Shown here piece after piece: positions 14,341-27,479 of a DNA stretch of 64,000 nt. Position 1 is the stretch's first letter. Each line of letters begins with the position of its first letter. A program made the position numbers and the translations under genes. Under the pieces are notes generated by a model that saw nothing but the letters and a program-made list of their open reading frames with translations, did not search any database and was not told where the DNA came from. This DNA comes from Isoetes taiwanensis (taxonomy: Eukaryota; Streptophyta; Lycopodiopsida; Isoetales; Isoetaceae): assembly GCA_021234155.1 (NCBI GenBank), contig JAJEKV010000028.1, positions 9,932,134-9,996,133 of the forward strand, read 5' to 3'.

Positions 14341-15877
14341 CAACAATAATAGGACAAGTGTTATGATCTCCATATCAGGTAATGGAAGTCCTCCGAGCAT
14401 AAGAGCAACAATAAGAAATGGTGAACCTGGAGCCGTAACTGGCAATGCCAATGGTGTAGTTGGTTATGCAACTTTGAACTCCCCTTTTTCAAGTGGCACA
14501 TCATTATACAGCACCTCTATAGGTCTAGCACAAGTTTATAGCTCTCTATGTTGTTTACATGTATCACTTTGCCATTGCTCTATCCTAAGCCCATAGACAT
14601 TAGAAAAAGAACAAAGAATCTACTAATCCCCAAAATGACAGCCAAAGATTTGGCGTATTAACACAATTCAAGCTGATTCTTTTCTATGTAGCAATGAGTT
14701 TTTTCTTGGTACTTTCTCAAAGCTTTTGTTTTGCATTCGTAGGCTTTATGTGGAATTTCTGCAGTATCTAGCAGACACGTCCCAATGGTTTTCAAGCAAT
14801 ATCTTTGGAGTAGTGTGGTCTACCATTATCAGTGGGAGTGTTGCTCTTATGCATAAAAGGCAGTTCCTTTGGTGCAGCGCTACAGTATATATATGAAACA
14901 GGTGCACAATGGATGTGATCCTTGATTGAGAAAGGTATTTGCAATATTAAAGCAGTTTGTTTGCCGGAGCCTTGCTAGATCTATTTCTTAATGTAGACTG
15001 GCTATATTTGCAAAGGCCTCAAGTAGTCCACGTTTTTATTAGTTGTTTAAAGCTCAAAACAAGACTGACTATGATGGAATTGGCAAACAAAGTGCACATC
15101 TGTATTTTCTCTTGATACAAGATGCAAGCTTTTGCTAGAATTGGAATGGTTTAAGAATGGAATACTTATAAAGCTTCTTCAGTTGTTGATCTTGCGAAGT
15201 CCATGCCCTAATATCTCCTAGAAAATATTATATAATTTCCGTATCCCAGTAAGTGCTATAGAAAGAACAATGAACTTATCAAAAAGATCTGTGCGCATGA
15301 TTTGAAATTGTATTTTTGAAAAGGTTGTGCACATTATTATTGAGATATCAGATGCATATTTTGCAATTCGCATGGTCCGTATGTTATCCATAAACCTCGA
15401 ACCACACATCTATAATGAATCAACTTAAAATCTTACGTGCATACTTCTTTTCAAGTTGAGTCAATTCTAAAGGGGTTGACTTGCCACTCCATTATTCCAC
15501 TACCACTCCAATTGCAATTGTGTTGATTGCACATTGGATGTACTATCTTCCACAAAATCTTTTAGCGCTATCAATAAGTCCACAAAATCCTAAAGCATTA
15601 TAAGCACCAACTAAACACCTAAACTCCTAAGGCGTAAGCAAACCATGCCATCTATCTCCATTCTATTCCACCCAACACTTTTCGTTATTCCTATACATTC
15701 CACATGAGCATGGTTAATGCCCAACCATTTTAAACATAGTTAATGCCCGACCTTCCTAAACCTAAAATTTTTCACACCTTGGGCTCCATTACATCTTAAG
15801 GCACAATGACATTTATAACTCTTTTAATCCACCTACAAATACTATTACGTGTATCCAGTCCACACGTCCATGACTAA
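14341..15877. other. Non-coding stretch, probably Helitron interior
   Basis: No gene recognised. It lies between the CDC27-like fragment and the Helitron 3' hairpin. Frames at 14363-14596 and 15218-15409 show no domain. Confidence 0.4.
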
Positions 15878-15907
15878 TGCCTGGCATCGCCGGGCACACG
15901 TTTCTAG
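15878..15907 (+). mobile_element. Helitron 3' terminus (plus strand)
   Basis: The stem TGCCTGGC / GCCGGGCA with loop ATC (one G-T pair) is followed by 7 nt and CTAG (15904-15907), then T. This is the same design as the terminus at 11340, with the loop and spacer diverged. The element would extend leftwards and may include the CDC27-like fragment. Confidence 0.75.
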
Positions 15908-15974
15908 TATCAAAGAATTAAGAATTAAGGTAATGATAATATCAAACTTCCATACAAATGAGGTGCATGTATAT

Positions 15975-17634
15975 CTAAGCATTAGCTTGACTTAAGTGAT
16001 CCTCGGTGTCTGAAGCATCCTAAATCGCAATGATAAAATATGCATCATGAGTGGACCAAAAAAAAAAAAAAAAAAAAAAAAAACCCAATAAATTGAATCT
16101 TAAAAAGCTTACTGATAAGAGTGGTTGATTAATCCTTCCTTTCATGATAGTGAATTTTTTATCTTCTCCTTGACCCCAAATTACGAGATATAGACCACAG
16201 ATTACGAGAATCCCCCCTAATAAACTGCAAAGAGCATGGGTCAATAGTTAGTTTTCCAATAAACACAATGTTCAAAAAATTCATGACCTTCCAAGATATA
16301 ATGTTTCATGAAGAATAAGTATGCTCAACGCCGCCACAATAAGAGTCTCTAAGGGTTGATAAGCTGAAACAATAACAGGGCCACCTCGACGTATTCTCAC
16401 ACCCCATGATTGGATGCCAGCAACATAACTTGATGCAATTACTCCCTAAGAACAATATAACTTTGTTAAGGACTATATTTGTTAGGGAGGAATTTTTCAC
16501 GATACTTTGAAATAAGTGTTACTACTTACTGCATAGAGAACACTAATAATTTGTAGACGATCTGTAAATATCCAAGAGGACGACTTTCTATCTGTTACAA
16601 CTGCTAGTATAGTGAGGTCTACTGCACCAAAAAATGCAGCTCCAGCCGCAACGGTTAATGGAGCCGGATAAATCTTATAAAGAGGGGTCTAGGCCACATG
16701 GAAATAATGAATATGAGTACAACAATAGAAGAAATAGATTGAAATAGTACATAAACACACCTGTAGTATGAGGTATATAGCAAAGGAAAGGCATGTAAAC
16801 ACAAGGCTTAAACAACCAATTTGATATGTCCCAATGGTGGTCAATGAAGCAAGATAGTTAGTTGGATGATGATAATCATGAACTCCAGATTGTCCTTGAT
16901 AAATAATTGGCCCATTGAACACAATCATGAGGATTGCCCCTGACACACCAATTATAGTTCCAAGTAGCTTGGCTTGCCCATCCCTTCTTTTAATTCGCAC
17001 CTTCTCTAACCTAGAGGTAGAAGAGAGAATCATCATTTTTTTTGGATCAATGCATGCACTAAACATGCCTTGACATACCTAAATATAGTTGCTAGGATGA
17101 ATGTGTAAGCAGGAGTTGAATTCTGCATTGCAGAGGTAAATGTGGCAGATGTATAACTGAGTCCAGTATAGTAGAGAAGTTGGTTACAAAAGACCCTGCA
17201 CATCATATTTTACAAATATCATACAATGCCATATTTTCAAATATCATATAGGGCGTTGAATTGAATCCATGGTAATAAAAAGAAAGAAGATCTTACCCAA
17301 CAAAGCCAAGAAGAAACATGTGCCCTGCAATTCGCCAAGTTAAGGAAGGCCGCCTAGACCTATGAATAAAGCAATAATAGTGAATAAAACAGTGGAGTGA
17401 GAAAAACGTGTTTCAAGAGGCTGTAACTTACCTCTCCAAGAAATAGGCCGCAGAACCAAGGACCACAGAGGCTATGGCATTCCGATATACAGCAAATATA
17501 TATTGATTAATGCCTTCAACAAGCACGTATCTTGTCAATACCTCAAAAATTGCAAATGCTAACTGAGCAGATAAAAGCATTATATGCATCTTGGTTCTGT
17601 CGGGCATTGATTCTGCAGCTGCATCTCCGCCCAT
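15975..17634 (-). CDS. WAT1-related protein (EamA/DMT family transporter), apparently intact, eight exons
   Basis: This is a multi-pass membrane transporter of the plant WAT1/nodulin MtN21 family. Members with two EamA modules and about ten membrane spans carry auxin, amino acids or related metabolites across the plasma or vacuolar membrane. Exons by GT-AG reading: 17432-17634, 17297-17359, 17079-17195, 16761-17010, 16530-16688, 16288-16445, 16113-16224 and 15975-16019. They sum to 1107 nt, or 368 residues plus a stop, with consistent phases throughout. Family signatures include FCNQLLYYTGLSYTSATFTS, then TPAYTFILA, KLLGT-IIGVSGA, PLTVAAGA and LILHETLYLG, followed by ICGLYLVIWGQGED. Length fits the family. 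The last intron carries a 26-A run (16058-16083). The last exon is short (DASDTEDHLSQANA) and the least certain. The substrate cannot be told from sequence. Confidence 0.88.
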
Positions 17635-17945
17635 TCTTGTAAATCAAAAGCGGAAAGACCAAAATTTCGCAAATCTGGATAAATGTAAACAGTTACAATA
17701 AGATCTATGGAAAAACAAATACATAATTGCTGAAGGAACTATTTGCCCTGTTTCACTGAACAAAATCTACCAAGACCGAAATGAAGAGGAAAAAAGACAT
17801 TGATTTTCCGCTTGAATATATACACACGCACCTGATGGAAGGAGATCCGAGGCTGAAGCTTTACGAACGGACAGAAATGTTTGCGCCTGTGAAATTGTAA
17901 CGACGAAGAAAAATTATAAATAGGAAGCCGGCCACTTGGTTGCAC
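17635..17945 (-). promoter_or_regulatory. 5' leader and TATA-type promoter of the WAT1-related gene
   Basis: Reading the minus strand, CTATTTATAAT (TATA-like, 17913-17922) lies about 280 bp upstream of the start codon. A transcription start near 17885 and a leader of about 250 nt would follow, possibly with a leader intron. No other core element is evident. This is an inference from spacing alone. Confidence 0.4.
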
Positions 17946-18360
17946 TTAAGTTAAACCTTAAAAAGGGCCAAGTGCATGGCTGGAGTCCTTTTCATTTAGT
18001 GGCCCCTATGCGCTCACTTGAGAGGCCACATACTAAATGTCGTAACCTTAGGCAGAATGTTGGTGTCGAACTCCTTCCCACAAAAGCACGATATTCAAAT
18101 GACCCCAACATGTGGATTGCATCCTCCATTCTATGCAAGAATAGTAGACCAAGGAAATAAAATAGAATTTGTGAATACAGTGGGTACACGGGGATTTCCA
18201 TTCTTACTTATACTGCTGCTACATATATGGTAGTTCATAATAGCCCACTTCCTTTGACGTGCCTAATAAGCAAGATATTCAGAACTTACAAGTTCTAAAG
18301 TTTTTCTAGCCTATTATGGTGATCTAAAGTGCGGAACAAAACCAATCATGTGGTAGAAAC
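17946..18360. other. Non-coding stretch upstream of the WAT1-related gene
   Basis: Short open frames on both strands overlap one another and show no domain. It is probably intergenic DNA. Confidence 0.4.
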
Positions 18361-18440
18361 CTTTTTTTTTTTTTTTTTTTTTTTTTGAAGGTAAGAGATT
18401 TTGTATTAACAGATAGGAAGAATTACAACATATGGCCCCT
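18361..18440 (-). repeat. Poly(T) tract with retroposon-like tail
   Basis: A run of about 26 T (18361-18386) is followed by GAAGGTAAGAGATTTTGTAT and TAACAGATAGGAAG. On the minus strand this reads as a sequence ending in a poly(A) tail, as left by a reverse-transcribed LINE or SINE copy. The body to the right is not recognisable. Confidence 0.45.
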
Positions 18441-20020
18441 CATGGACCAGATAGAAATTAAGCACATGGATCCCAAATGGATCAAATTTCATATTCACAT
18501 CTTCAGTACTAATATGCATTTCTCAACCTCTTCTTCTATCTAACTAGTACTACATGATCAGAACCAATCTTCCCAGTTAGATGGAGTACTGCAGGAGCCA
18601 AGTACACACTTTCCTTTAGCTGCAAATAAGTCTTGATAGCACCATGAAAACCTGTTGCAAGAGTGAAGAGGAATCGAGAAAGAAATAAAGAGTAAAATGA
18701 GCAGCCTGCCACTCTGCTCAAGGAAGCTGCAAATGCTTCTAATACTTGATCCAAACCTGCAGTTTCATCAACCTTTAAGAACTGGCACAGATGTATGATA
18801 ACATAAGAGATGCTGCATTGTCGGGATATGATGCAGATAGCCTGTAATTGGCTAGACACAAAGCCCAGCCATCAGACTTCTCCTCTTTTGTACCAGCAGA
18901 TTAAAAAGAAGCTCAGGCATCAGTACCTGAGCAAGCACTCACTCAAACAAATATTTGAGCATAACCAGTTAAGCATCAGAACTTATTCTGATCATGAGGT
19001 TCTTGGCATAGCAGTACCAAGAACCGAGTGCGTAAATTAATCCTTCTACCTGTAATACATCATATTTGAAATCTGAAAGTAAGCATCATCTGCTCCTGAA
19101 CTCCCTAGCTCGGCATCTCTTATAATTTCATGTGCATACAATGAACCTGTGATTTTAGATCAAGATACTCCATTCTTTTTCAGAAATTCTACTACAAACC
19201 TTTCTGCTAGCAAGAAAGAGCAACAGGAGAGGGGGGCCAAGGACAAATTCTTCACAAAGAGACAGATTATGATTTTCCCTGCTGGAAAAGAAATACAAAA
19301 TATCTCCTTTACCTAGTTTTGTAGCTTCCATTCTTCACCTTATAGGCCAGCATCTACGAAGATCTACCATTTCGGTGTGTCTATTCAAAGACATAATAAA
19401 GAATGGAACCTCGTTAGAGGATTACCTGCTGCCAAAACTGCCACCGAAAAGGAAAAATTTGTAGACCTCCAGCAGATCTTTTTTCTGCTGCTTCTGCCGA
19501 ATCCATTCCCTGTCTCCGCTAGCACCAAAATACCACGATTCTGACCTCATTTACCCACTGTTCCGGTCTGCTGAAGAGAGGGCGGCCGCTGCCCTCAGCC
19601 GGCCAAGAACGACGCCTTAACCGCCATCGTTCCTGGCCGTGGTAGGGACCTTAATAACAATCACATGCAATACGCACATGGAACATCTACTTGCATGAGA
19701 CTATTATGACTAGGATCAAATTAGGTCCAATTTTGTACACAAAAAATGTTCCCCGAAGGACATTCCTGTTATGTGGATGACACTGACATGTCCTCCTGCA
19801 TGGCAGAAAATTCCTATGTTTCACCTTTGAGGCTTACCCCTCTCCCCCCTCCCCCTCCGAAAATGTGCCGCTCTGAAGCTTTCATGGAGCGTCGTTGGCG
19901 CTTGAGGTATGCGCATTTTTGGCCTGGCGCTAGCATTTTGTCACGTGACCTTTTTCATGTGCTACTCATATGCATACTCGTATGTCTACACAATAATGCT
20001 GCTACTGTATTGCTTGTGCT
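18441..20020. other. Non-coding stretch
   Basis: No gene recognised. A GC-richer patch at about 19560-19640 could be part of an old promoter or first exon, but no supported frame follows. A frame at 19746-20024 has a proline run and no domain. Confidence 0.4.
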
Positions 20021-20057
20021 ATAAATATGAGTTCCTCTCAGTGGCCGCGCATTAGTC

Positions 20058-20351
20058 ATGTCCTGCAATCCAATCACATCCTGTTCTAATTGCAATTGTC
20101 GATCTACCTTGCCACCGGCTCTAGAATATGTGGATTCCATCATTTGCTCCATGAACTATTCTGAAATTTATAGATGCCAGCAGAGGGGCTTGGAACTCGA
20201 TCCTTGGTTGCAGGGAGTTGCAATGGCCTCTGCTAGAAGTTATCCTGATATATATAAGGTTGTCATCCACCTTGTATGTGTTCCAGAGCATGGTGTTTAT
20301 GAAGTTAAGAGAGTGACCGTGCCACCTGCTCATGATGAGCCTGGTTGGTGA
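20058..20351 (+). CDS. Small hypothetical protein, 97 residues
   Basis: An uninterrupted frame begins MSCNPITSCSNCNC, a cysteine-rich start, and continues with a mixed hydrophilic body ending near PPAHDEPGW. I do not recognise a family. A TATA-like CTATAAATATG is centred about 35 bp upstream (20019-20029), and an AATAAAAAA polyadenylation-like signal lies about 45 bp after the stop (20398). TATA, short frame and poly(A) signal in this order give modest support for a compact gene. The implied leader would be only a few nucleotides, and an overlapping frame exists on the minus strand, so it may be fortuitous. Confidence 0.3.
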   Translation: MSCNPITSCSNCNCRSTLPPALEYVDSIICSMNYSEIYRCQQRGLELDPWLQGVAMASARSYPDIYKVVIHLVCVPEHGVYEVKRVTVPPAHDEPGW

Positions 20352-20530
20352 AAGAATTGTCCTCTTCTTTTGTAACTGCCATGGTTTTTCCTTGTTGAAT
20401 AAAAAATCGCCTACATCCAGGCAAGAACTTGATTTGAAGTGACTCTGTAGTAGTTTTTTGGGTTAATTAACTAAATGTAATATGTATTAGTAAATCTAAC
20501 TATGAAATGAATTTTATAGAACATATTAAT

Positions 20531-20580
20531 CTCTCGCGCTCAGCGCGAGAAGAAAAGACTCGCGCTCAGCGAGAGAAGAA
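20531..20580. repeat. Paired GC-rich palindromes
   Basis: TCTCGCGCTCAGCGCGAGA is a 19-nt palindrome with 8-bp arms. It is followed after a short A-rich spacer by a second, slightly shortened version, CTCGCGCTCAGCGAGAG. They sit in AT-rich non-coding DNA. They resemble the ends of small non-autonomous elements, but no partner end or target duplication was found. Confidence 0.55.
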
Positions 20581-20639
20581 CAACAAACTAGAAATTATCT
20601 AACCACTGTTGACAAATTGTGAAAGTAAAAAAGTTTTTT

Positions 20640-20740
20640 ATTCCAAAAAATATATACAACAAAGCTTTATAAAAGCTATTCTGGTAACACAAGGCCCCCA
20701 AAAATGAACTAATATATTAAACCACTAGTATATCATCTAA
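20640..20740 (-). repeat. Inverted-repeat copy matching 26851-26935
   Basis: The reverse complement contains TAGTGGTTTAATATATTAGT followed by TTTTTGGGGGCCTTGTGTTA. The same order occurs on the plus strand at 26851-26935. The two copies face each other across about 6 kb that holds the CIPK fragment. They could be long, worn terminal repeats of one element or two insertions of one repeat family. Confidence 0.55.
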
Positions 20741-21331
20741 AAACTACGATAGATATTGTTTTTTATGCATCAATCTTTTTGAAAGAAGAAAACCACATGC
20801 CTTAGTGGTTTGTCAAAATTGATAGTGGTTCATGACATGGTTATCAATAGTGGTTACGAAAACTACAGTGGCTTCTTCAAACTAATATGGTTTATGAGTT
20901 AGTTTCATGCATATAATAGTGGTTCATTAAATTTTATGATGTCCAATTAAAACCATTATGAACCGTAACATGGTTTTGGAGGCTAGTTTATATCCAACAT
21001 TTATCAATGAAAACATGTTTTTCTAGCATAATAAGGGTTAAGATGATTTGTGGCCTTTTCTTAAAAGTGATCAATGAAGTTTGCATTGGAGTTGCGATTT
21101 AAAAACTTAGTAAGTTAAGATTTGAGCTAGAATGTCCTACCAAAACGTTGGCATGTGAGATGTCTTATACTATATGTAGACCTTTCACATATCCTTGCTA
21201 TACCATAGTAAGTAAATACTTTGAAAATGATAGGTTGGCAAAAAACGTTCAACATATGAAAAACCCTAGCATATGAAAACATTAAACTTGTGATTTTTTT
21301 GAACATATATAATCTAGTGTGTGATTTTCTC

Positions 21332-21373
<42 letters not shown>

Positions 21374-23062
21374 GCACAATCTAGTTTCACATTTTAATGC
21401 CACATTTTTTTTTATGAATCTCCTCCGTTAAGGCATCTGTATGGTCGAGCAAGCTGGATCCACTACGGGTGGGCATAGCAGAGCTATGGCTTTGCCCTGA
21501 AATCAGAGCTCAAAGACCGGGCTCAAAGTTCTGATCAGGCTGGGATAGAGCTGCCTTTTCTTTTCTAGAGATAGAGCTCCATGCTACCATTATGGGGGCA
21601 TCTGGATTATAAGAACTAGGGCAGTAAGGAGATGGATATGCAAGCCTATTCAGGGTGAATTGGAGGCCGATTTAAGGGTAATGATGGAACTATTCTTGCT
21701 TAGTTTTATTTTTGAATCAACTTTCGATGATTGTCGGTTGTCGGTTTGTTTGACACGGATTCTTTGGAGGCATGGGAAGGTTTCTTGTATAAGGAGAGAA
21801 ATGCGTCTGGGCTCTGGTGTGGCCGGCTTGGCCTGGATGTTCGAATCCTCCAAGCCCGCTTCCGTTTCTATTTGTTTTGGCTTCAGTGTTTAGGGGGCTT
21901 GAAAGAGACACCAAAGAATCCGAGATGCTTGGGCAGTGGCTGTTCTGGCAGAAAAATCCACTTGCTTTCGAGCCATGGTCATGTGAAAATAGTTTTAATA
22001 TCATATGTTCGGTGCACAATACCATATGTTTGATCCACACCATAGGAAGTGGTTTTCGATCCACACCATAGAAAGTGGCTTTCTAATTTCCCATGAGAAT
22101 GTTAATGGCCATTGATTTGGCACAATATTAGGAATATGCCGCCGATTGATGACTGTGAATCAACAAATTGCACAAAGAGAAACATTCACTTGGTGATTGG
22201 AACTGTAAGTCCTATGTAAGTCCTATGGCATCTGAAATCCTGCCCTTGGTTCATGGCGTAGACATCCGTGCAGAATACGTACAATACATACAATGCTGCT
22301 TAGAATGAGGATACGGTAAATAACGGGGTCGGGGAGGCGTTCAAACCCTAATACGGCTTACCTCTGTATGCGCCTCCCAAGTCCGGCAATGCTTTCTTGT
22401 ATCCATCTGTTTTGGATGTAGTTTTCAGAAAGGTGGGGATTGATTCTAGAGTTTATAAACTCCTGGGTTATTTTGTCTTTGAGTTGCTTTCGTTTTTCTG
22501 TTACCAAAGGAAATAGAAGACACAGAGAAGAAGAGCAGCTTGCACCAGACCAGAGCACGAGTGTGCCGCTGTCACTAGTATTTTGGTCATTGCTTCTAAA
22601 TTCATGCTTATGTATGGTTTCGTAGTTAGGGGCATAGATTTGCATAGTACAAATTCTGCTGATTGCTCGTTCATCTCATTAGCTCCCAGCCCATCAATTT
22701 TTCCTTGCAGATCGAATGCTCAAGCCAGCCCATCTTCCTGTTGCCATTTTCGTGCCGTTTTGCCTTAGCACAGATGACCAGTTTTGTGATCCATGGAAAG
22801 TTAGTGAATTCTCTTGGCATTTGCATCGGAAGGCTGATTTCCCTCTTTTTTCTGGCTGCAAAGGGCAATGGCAGATAGTATTGAAATTGATCACGTACTC
22901 TGGGGAAGTTTTGCTTCATTCTTCATTTTTAGTTGATTTTGCTTTGGGTCCCGAAAACATTCGTCCTCTGGAGCATGCAGCTGCCTTTTGTGGGAGATTT
23001 TAGAGATCCGACACTATATAAGCTTGTGCTATACTCTGTTGGGTTGGCGAGAACGATTTCGC
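20741..23062. other. Non-coding stretch with a long poly(T) tract
   Basis: AT-rich sequence with many TAGTGGTT words runs up to about 21000. A T run of about 37 bases follows at 21334-21372. Beyond that, several overlapping open frames (21650-22071, 22358-23003) exist on both strands without recognisable domains. The part just left of 23063 may be the old promoter region of the CIPK-like gene. Confidence 0.4.
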
Positions 23063-24110
<1,048 letters not shown>

Positions 24111-26850
24111 TTATGTAGGCCTTTTTGCATTTCCAAAACCTTCAGTGGGCTTCCAAACTTAGGGAACAGCGGGTATCTGACACCAGGTATGCATTATTCA
24201 TTTATACATTTATATATTATCTTCAATGTTACAAGACGATTGGGACATCTCACATGATCTGCATCGCAAGGCAGACCCAACACTGGCAACAACAGACTTA
24301 TCGGTTGGAGGAAGAACCTACAACTTGGCCAAGCTCTGATTAAGAAGCTTCATCTTTTTGGGTATGTTACATTCTTTACCTTCTTTTTTTTGTCTGCACA
24401 ACAATCTATTTCGAATCTTGTAAGGTTGCTGTATTTGAAAATTTTTATAGCAAGGGCATTTACAGTTAGTTGTAATGATCAGGGCGTGAAAGCTAGGTAA
24501 TTGTTTGCGAAGTTTTAGATTAAGATGTTGCCTTATGCGTATGCTATTGGATTACAGGTTGTTTGAATTTCTACTATGCACTTTCGAAATTTAAATAATA
24601 AAATTTTTATACTGTTGGATTACATAAAGTGGTACGCTGTTGAGCATCACTTCTCAGGTTAAAGAAGAAGAACGTTTGCCAATGTCTGCAAACTGAAGTG
24701 CAAGTGCAGAGGTAAAACAAAGCTATTTACTTTTATTCTTATTTGATTATCTAGCAAAATAAGAAGTGCACAGAGTTACTTGTTGCACTCGAGATAAACA
24801 AAGGGGCTGATTTTCTATGATATGGGATTTTCTTTGAATTGTTATTGTATGTAGCATAATAATTTATATTTAAACAGAAGCTAAGCTCATCTTTGTTAGT
24901 TGCTATTTGCTTTGCTTCTATATCTCTGCCCATTGCCAATGCCTGGATCAAAAACTCAAACCAAATCTAGTAATATATCATTTTCCTTGTGTTTGTTGGT
25001 TGCCCTAAAGCCTTGTTGTTGTCCCTTTTCCTAAGCGTCTGCAAGGTTTTTGATGAAGGCTTTTATTCCTGCTTTATTCCTACTTTTGATGAAGAAAGCG
25101 GTTCTAGTAGTTGGAGTAAAGCATGAAAAAGAAATGAAGGGGTTATGAAGAAAAACAGAACGTATGGTTTAATTGAGAAATTTATCTATGTCTGTTCATG
25201 TATTTGGTCAGGGATTTAGTGTTGCTTCTTTTGCATATGGGCTCGCTTGTTTAGCGATAGGCTTTCATGGAAACATTGTTTTTATATCTAATTAATGGCT
25301 TGGGGATCAAATAATTCTATGTTTTAGTAATGATAGTGATGTTTTTAATTTGTATACGGATGTGTCAATTGGAAATACTAAGGTTCAAATCCTTGGGCGC
25401 TTTATATATGCATTGTATCCATTCTACTTTATAAATTCCATTTGTGTTTCTTATTATAAAAATAGGTAGTAACAGTTTCTGTTCTAATAAGGTTTGCTGT
25501 AGATGTTCATATGATTTCAGGCAAAGGTTGGGTTTGGTGATTGCTTTTTTTTTTTTAAGTGGCTTTTTTGTAATGGTTGGATATAGAAATTAGGTTTTTC
25601 CATTTCTGGTCACGGGCATGGATCCGATCCGACCTCCTGGGCATGCATCCGACCTCCTGGCTGCAGTAGGGTTGCCGGATATTGCAAGTGGAGTTGCAAG
25701 AGGTTGCAGCAGGGCATCCGTTGCGTCTGAGTCTTGGATCTGCCGCATCTACTGCTGCATTATCTGGATCCTGGATTTGGCTCCTGGATTATCGACATTT
25801 GGCTCCTGGCTCTGGCTGCCGCCTCTGTGATGGCGTTTACCCCTGTGTACAAGAGAGACGATTCCTTTTTTATGACGGCATGCCCTGCTGCTGCTTAGCA
25901 GCGATGCGTTTCCAGAAGCCCTTCCAGAATCTCTTCGCCCTCCTTAATCTCGCCATCCTTAATCTTCACCATCCTTAATCCCACCCTTCCAGAAGCCCTT
26001 CGCCGCTGTGGGCAGCCGCTTTGCTAGACCTCACCATGATCTCCCTATGTCTACTTAATTGTAAAATCTTGCTGTCCTCGCTCTTTCGTCAGAGTTATGA
26101 TCATATCCGATAGCAGATCCGGCGAATTTTTTGCCCTTCAGAGTCTAGAGTCTGTTAGTTCTCTGCTCTCTTTTGCCTCTGCAAGCAGCGATGGCTGCTT
26201 TGGGCTGCATGAACGAACCACTGAAATGTGCATGTATTTGCACATTTTGGTGTATTCAATGTTTATATGTGAAAATTCAATGGTTTAACAATGGTTTAAA
26301 GTAAAAAAAAAATACAAAAGGTTACACTTAGCGATAAGGTTACATGACCGATTACACGTTTGAAATAAATAACATTTATTTTTATGATATAAACGTTTCA
26401 ATTTCTTGAAAAACCAATATCAATCATGCAATAAAAACATTAGCAATTGAATGTAAAATCTTATAACAATTGTTGTCTTAAAAAAACAATAGTTTTTATG
26501 CTGAGTGTGCCTTATTACATTTACTAAAGTAGTACCAAATTGCATTGTAAAACGTCATTGATTTGTCCTAAATATAGCAAATATATAAAGATGCAAACAT
26601 TCACTATTTTTATGAAAAAACTATTAATTGTTAGCCTATATTTCTCGATACAACATATTGTGTAGAACAACATTGGTTCGTATTGCACATTACTAAGGCA
26701 TTGCTAATAAAGCAGTAATTATAACCATAGTATTAAACTGTAATCGTAAACTATAGTAAGAAAACTAGAACAATAAATCACAAGTACAAACCACACCATA
26801 TAGTCAATCGTAGTTATTCAACATATTAACCCACAAAGTAATATTATTTT
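24111..26850. other. Non-coding stretch
   Basis: No gene recognised. A GC-richer block at about 25610-26040 has overlapping frames in several registers and ATCC/CTGG-rich internal repetition, but no domain. From 26290 the sequence is very AT-rich and related in part to the repeat at 20640-20960. Confidence 0.4.
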
Positions 26851-26935
26851 GTTGTAGTGGTTTAATGTAAATATTGCTATAAAAAATTGATAAAAGTTAT
26901 TTTTTGGGGGCCTTGTGTAAGACTGGTAGCAGTGG
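26851..26935 (+). repeat. Inverted-repeat partner of 20640-20740
   Basis: It carries TAGTGGTTTAATGTAAATAT and then TTTTTTGGGGGCCTTGTGTA. The reverse complement of the left copy gives the same two blocks in the same order. Confidence 0.55.
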
Positions 26936-27235
26936 TGCAGGATCAATAATTACTGTCCTCTGTTTAATGTAATCTAGTCTATCTGGATCCAGGTTTGTCA
27001 TCATCAGCAGTCAGTTCATTTTGGCCTCCAGCATTCCTGAATGGTAGGTCCTCTGACTCTCTAACAAGTCTCTTTGTCCAGGTTTCAGGATTAAGAAATG
27101 GCTCAAAATAAATCTAATGCCAATAGATGCAGCTGCATGGAGGACTACTTCTGCAAAGGGCATGCACAAATATTCCACATGAATAGATGCAAAAACCAAT
27201 ATATAAGGAGGCTATCCACATGAGTACGAGCTTTC
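26936..27235. other. Non-coding spacer
   Basis: No gene or strong repeat is seen between the inverted-repeat copy and the HSE-like array. Confidence 0.35.
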
Positions 27236-27460
27236 TGGTTCTTGGCTAGAAAGTTCTAGAATGATCTAGAATGTTCTAAGATGTTCCAAAAAATTGTGGA
27301 ATGTTCTGGAAAGTTCATGGATGTTCTAGAACATTGTAGAATGTTCGAGAACTTTCTAGTGGCTCTAGTCTAGAACCTTCTAGAATCCTCTACAAATTTC
27401 TAGAACATTTCAAAATATTTTAGATAGTTCTAGAGAAGTTCTAGAATGAGCTTTGACTGG
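27236..27460. repeat. Array of heat-shock-element-like pentamers
   Basis: The stretch is built of TTCTAGAA, GAATGTTC and related words. It includes runs in the exact nGAAnnTTCnnGAAn pattern bound by heat-shock factors, such as GAAAGTTCTAGAA near 27248 and GAATGTTCTGGAAAGTTC near 27300. More than ten half-sites occur in about 220 bp. It may be a decayed minisatellite that matches the HSE consensus by its unit, since no heat-shock gene is adjacent. Confidence 0.6.
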
Positions 27461-27479
27461 TCAGCAAATATCGATATTC

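Noticed and set aside
20531-20580. Twin palindromes as a Helitron 3' end
   Set aside because: The CTAG that follows is next to A, not T, and the spacing is too long.
21127-21390. Lysine-run frame across the poly(T) tract
   Set aside because: It is an artefact of the homopolymer.
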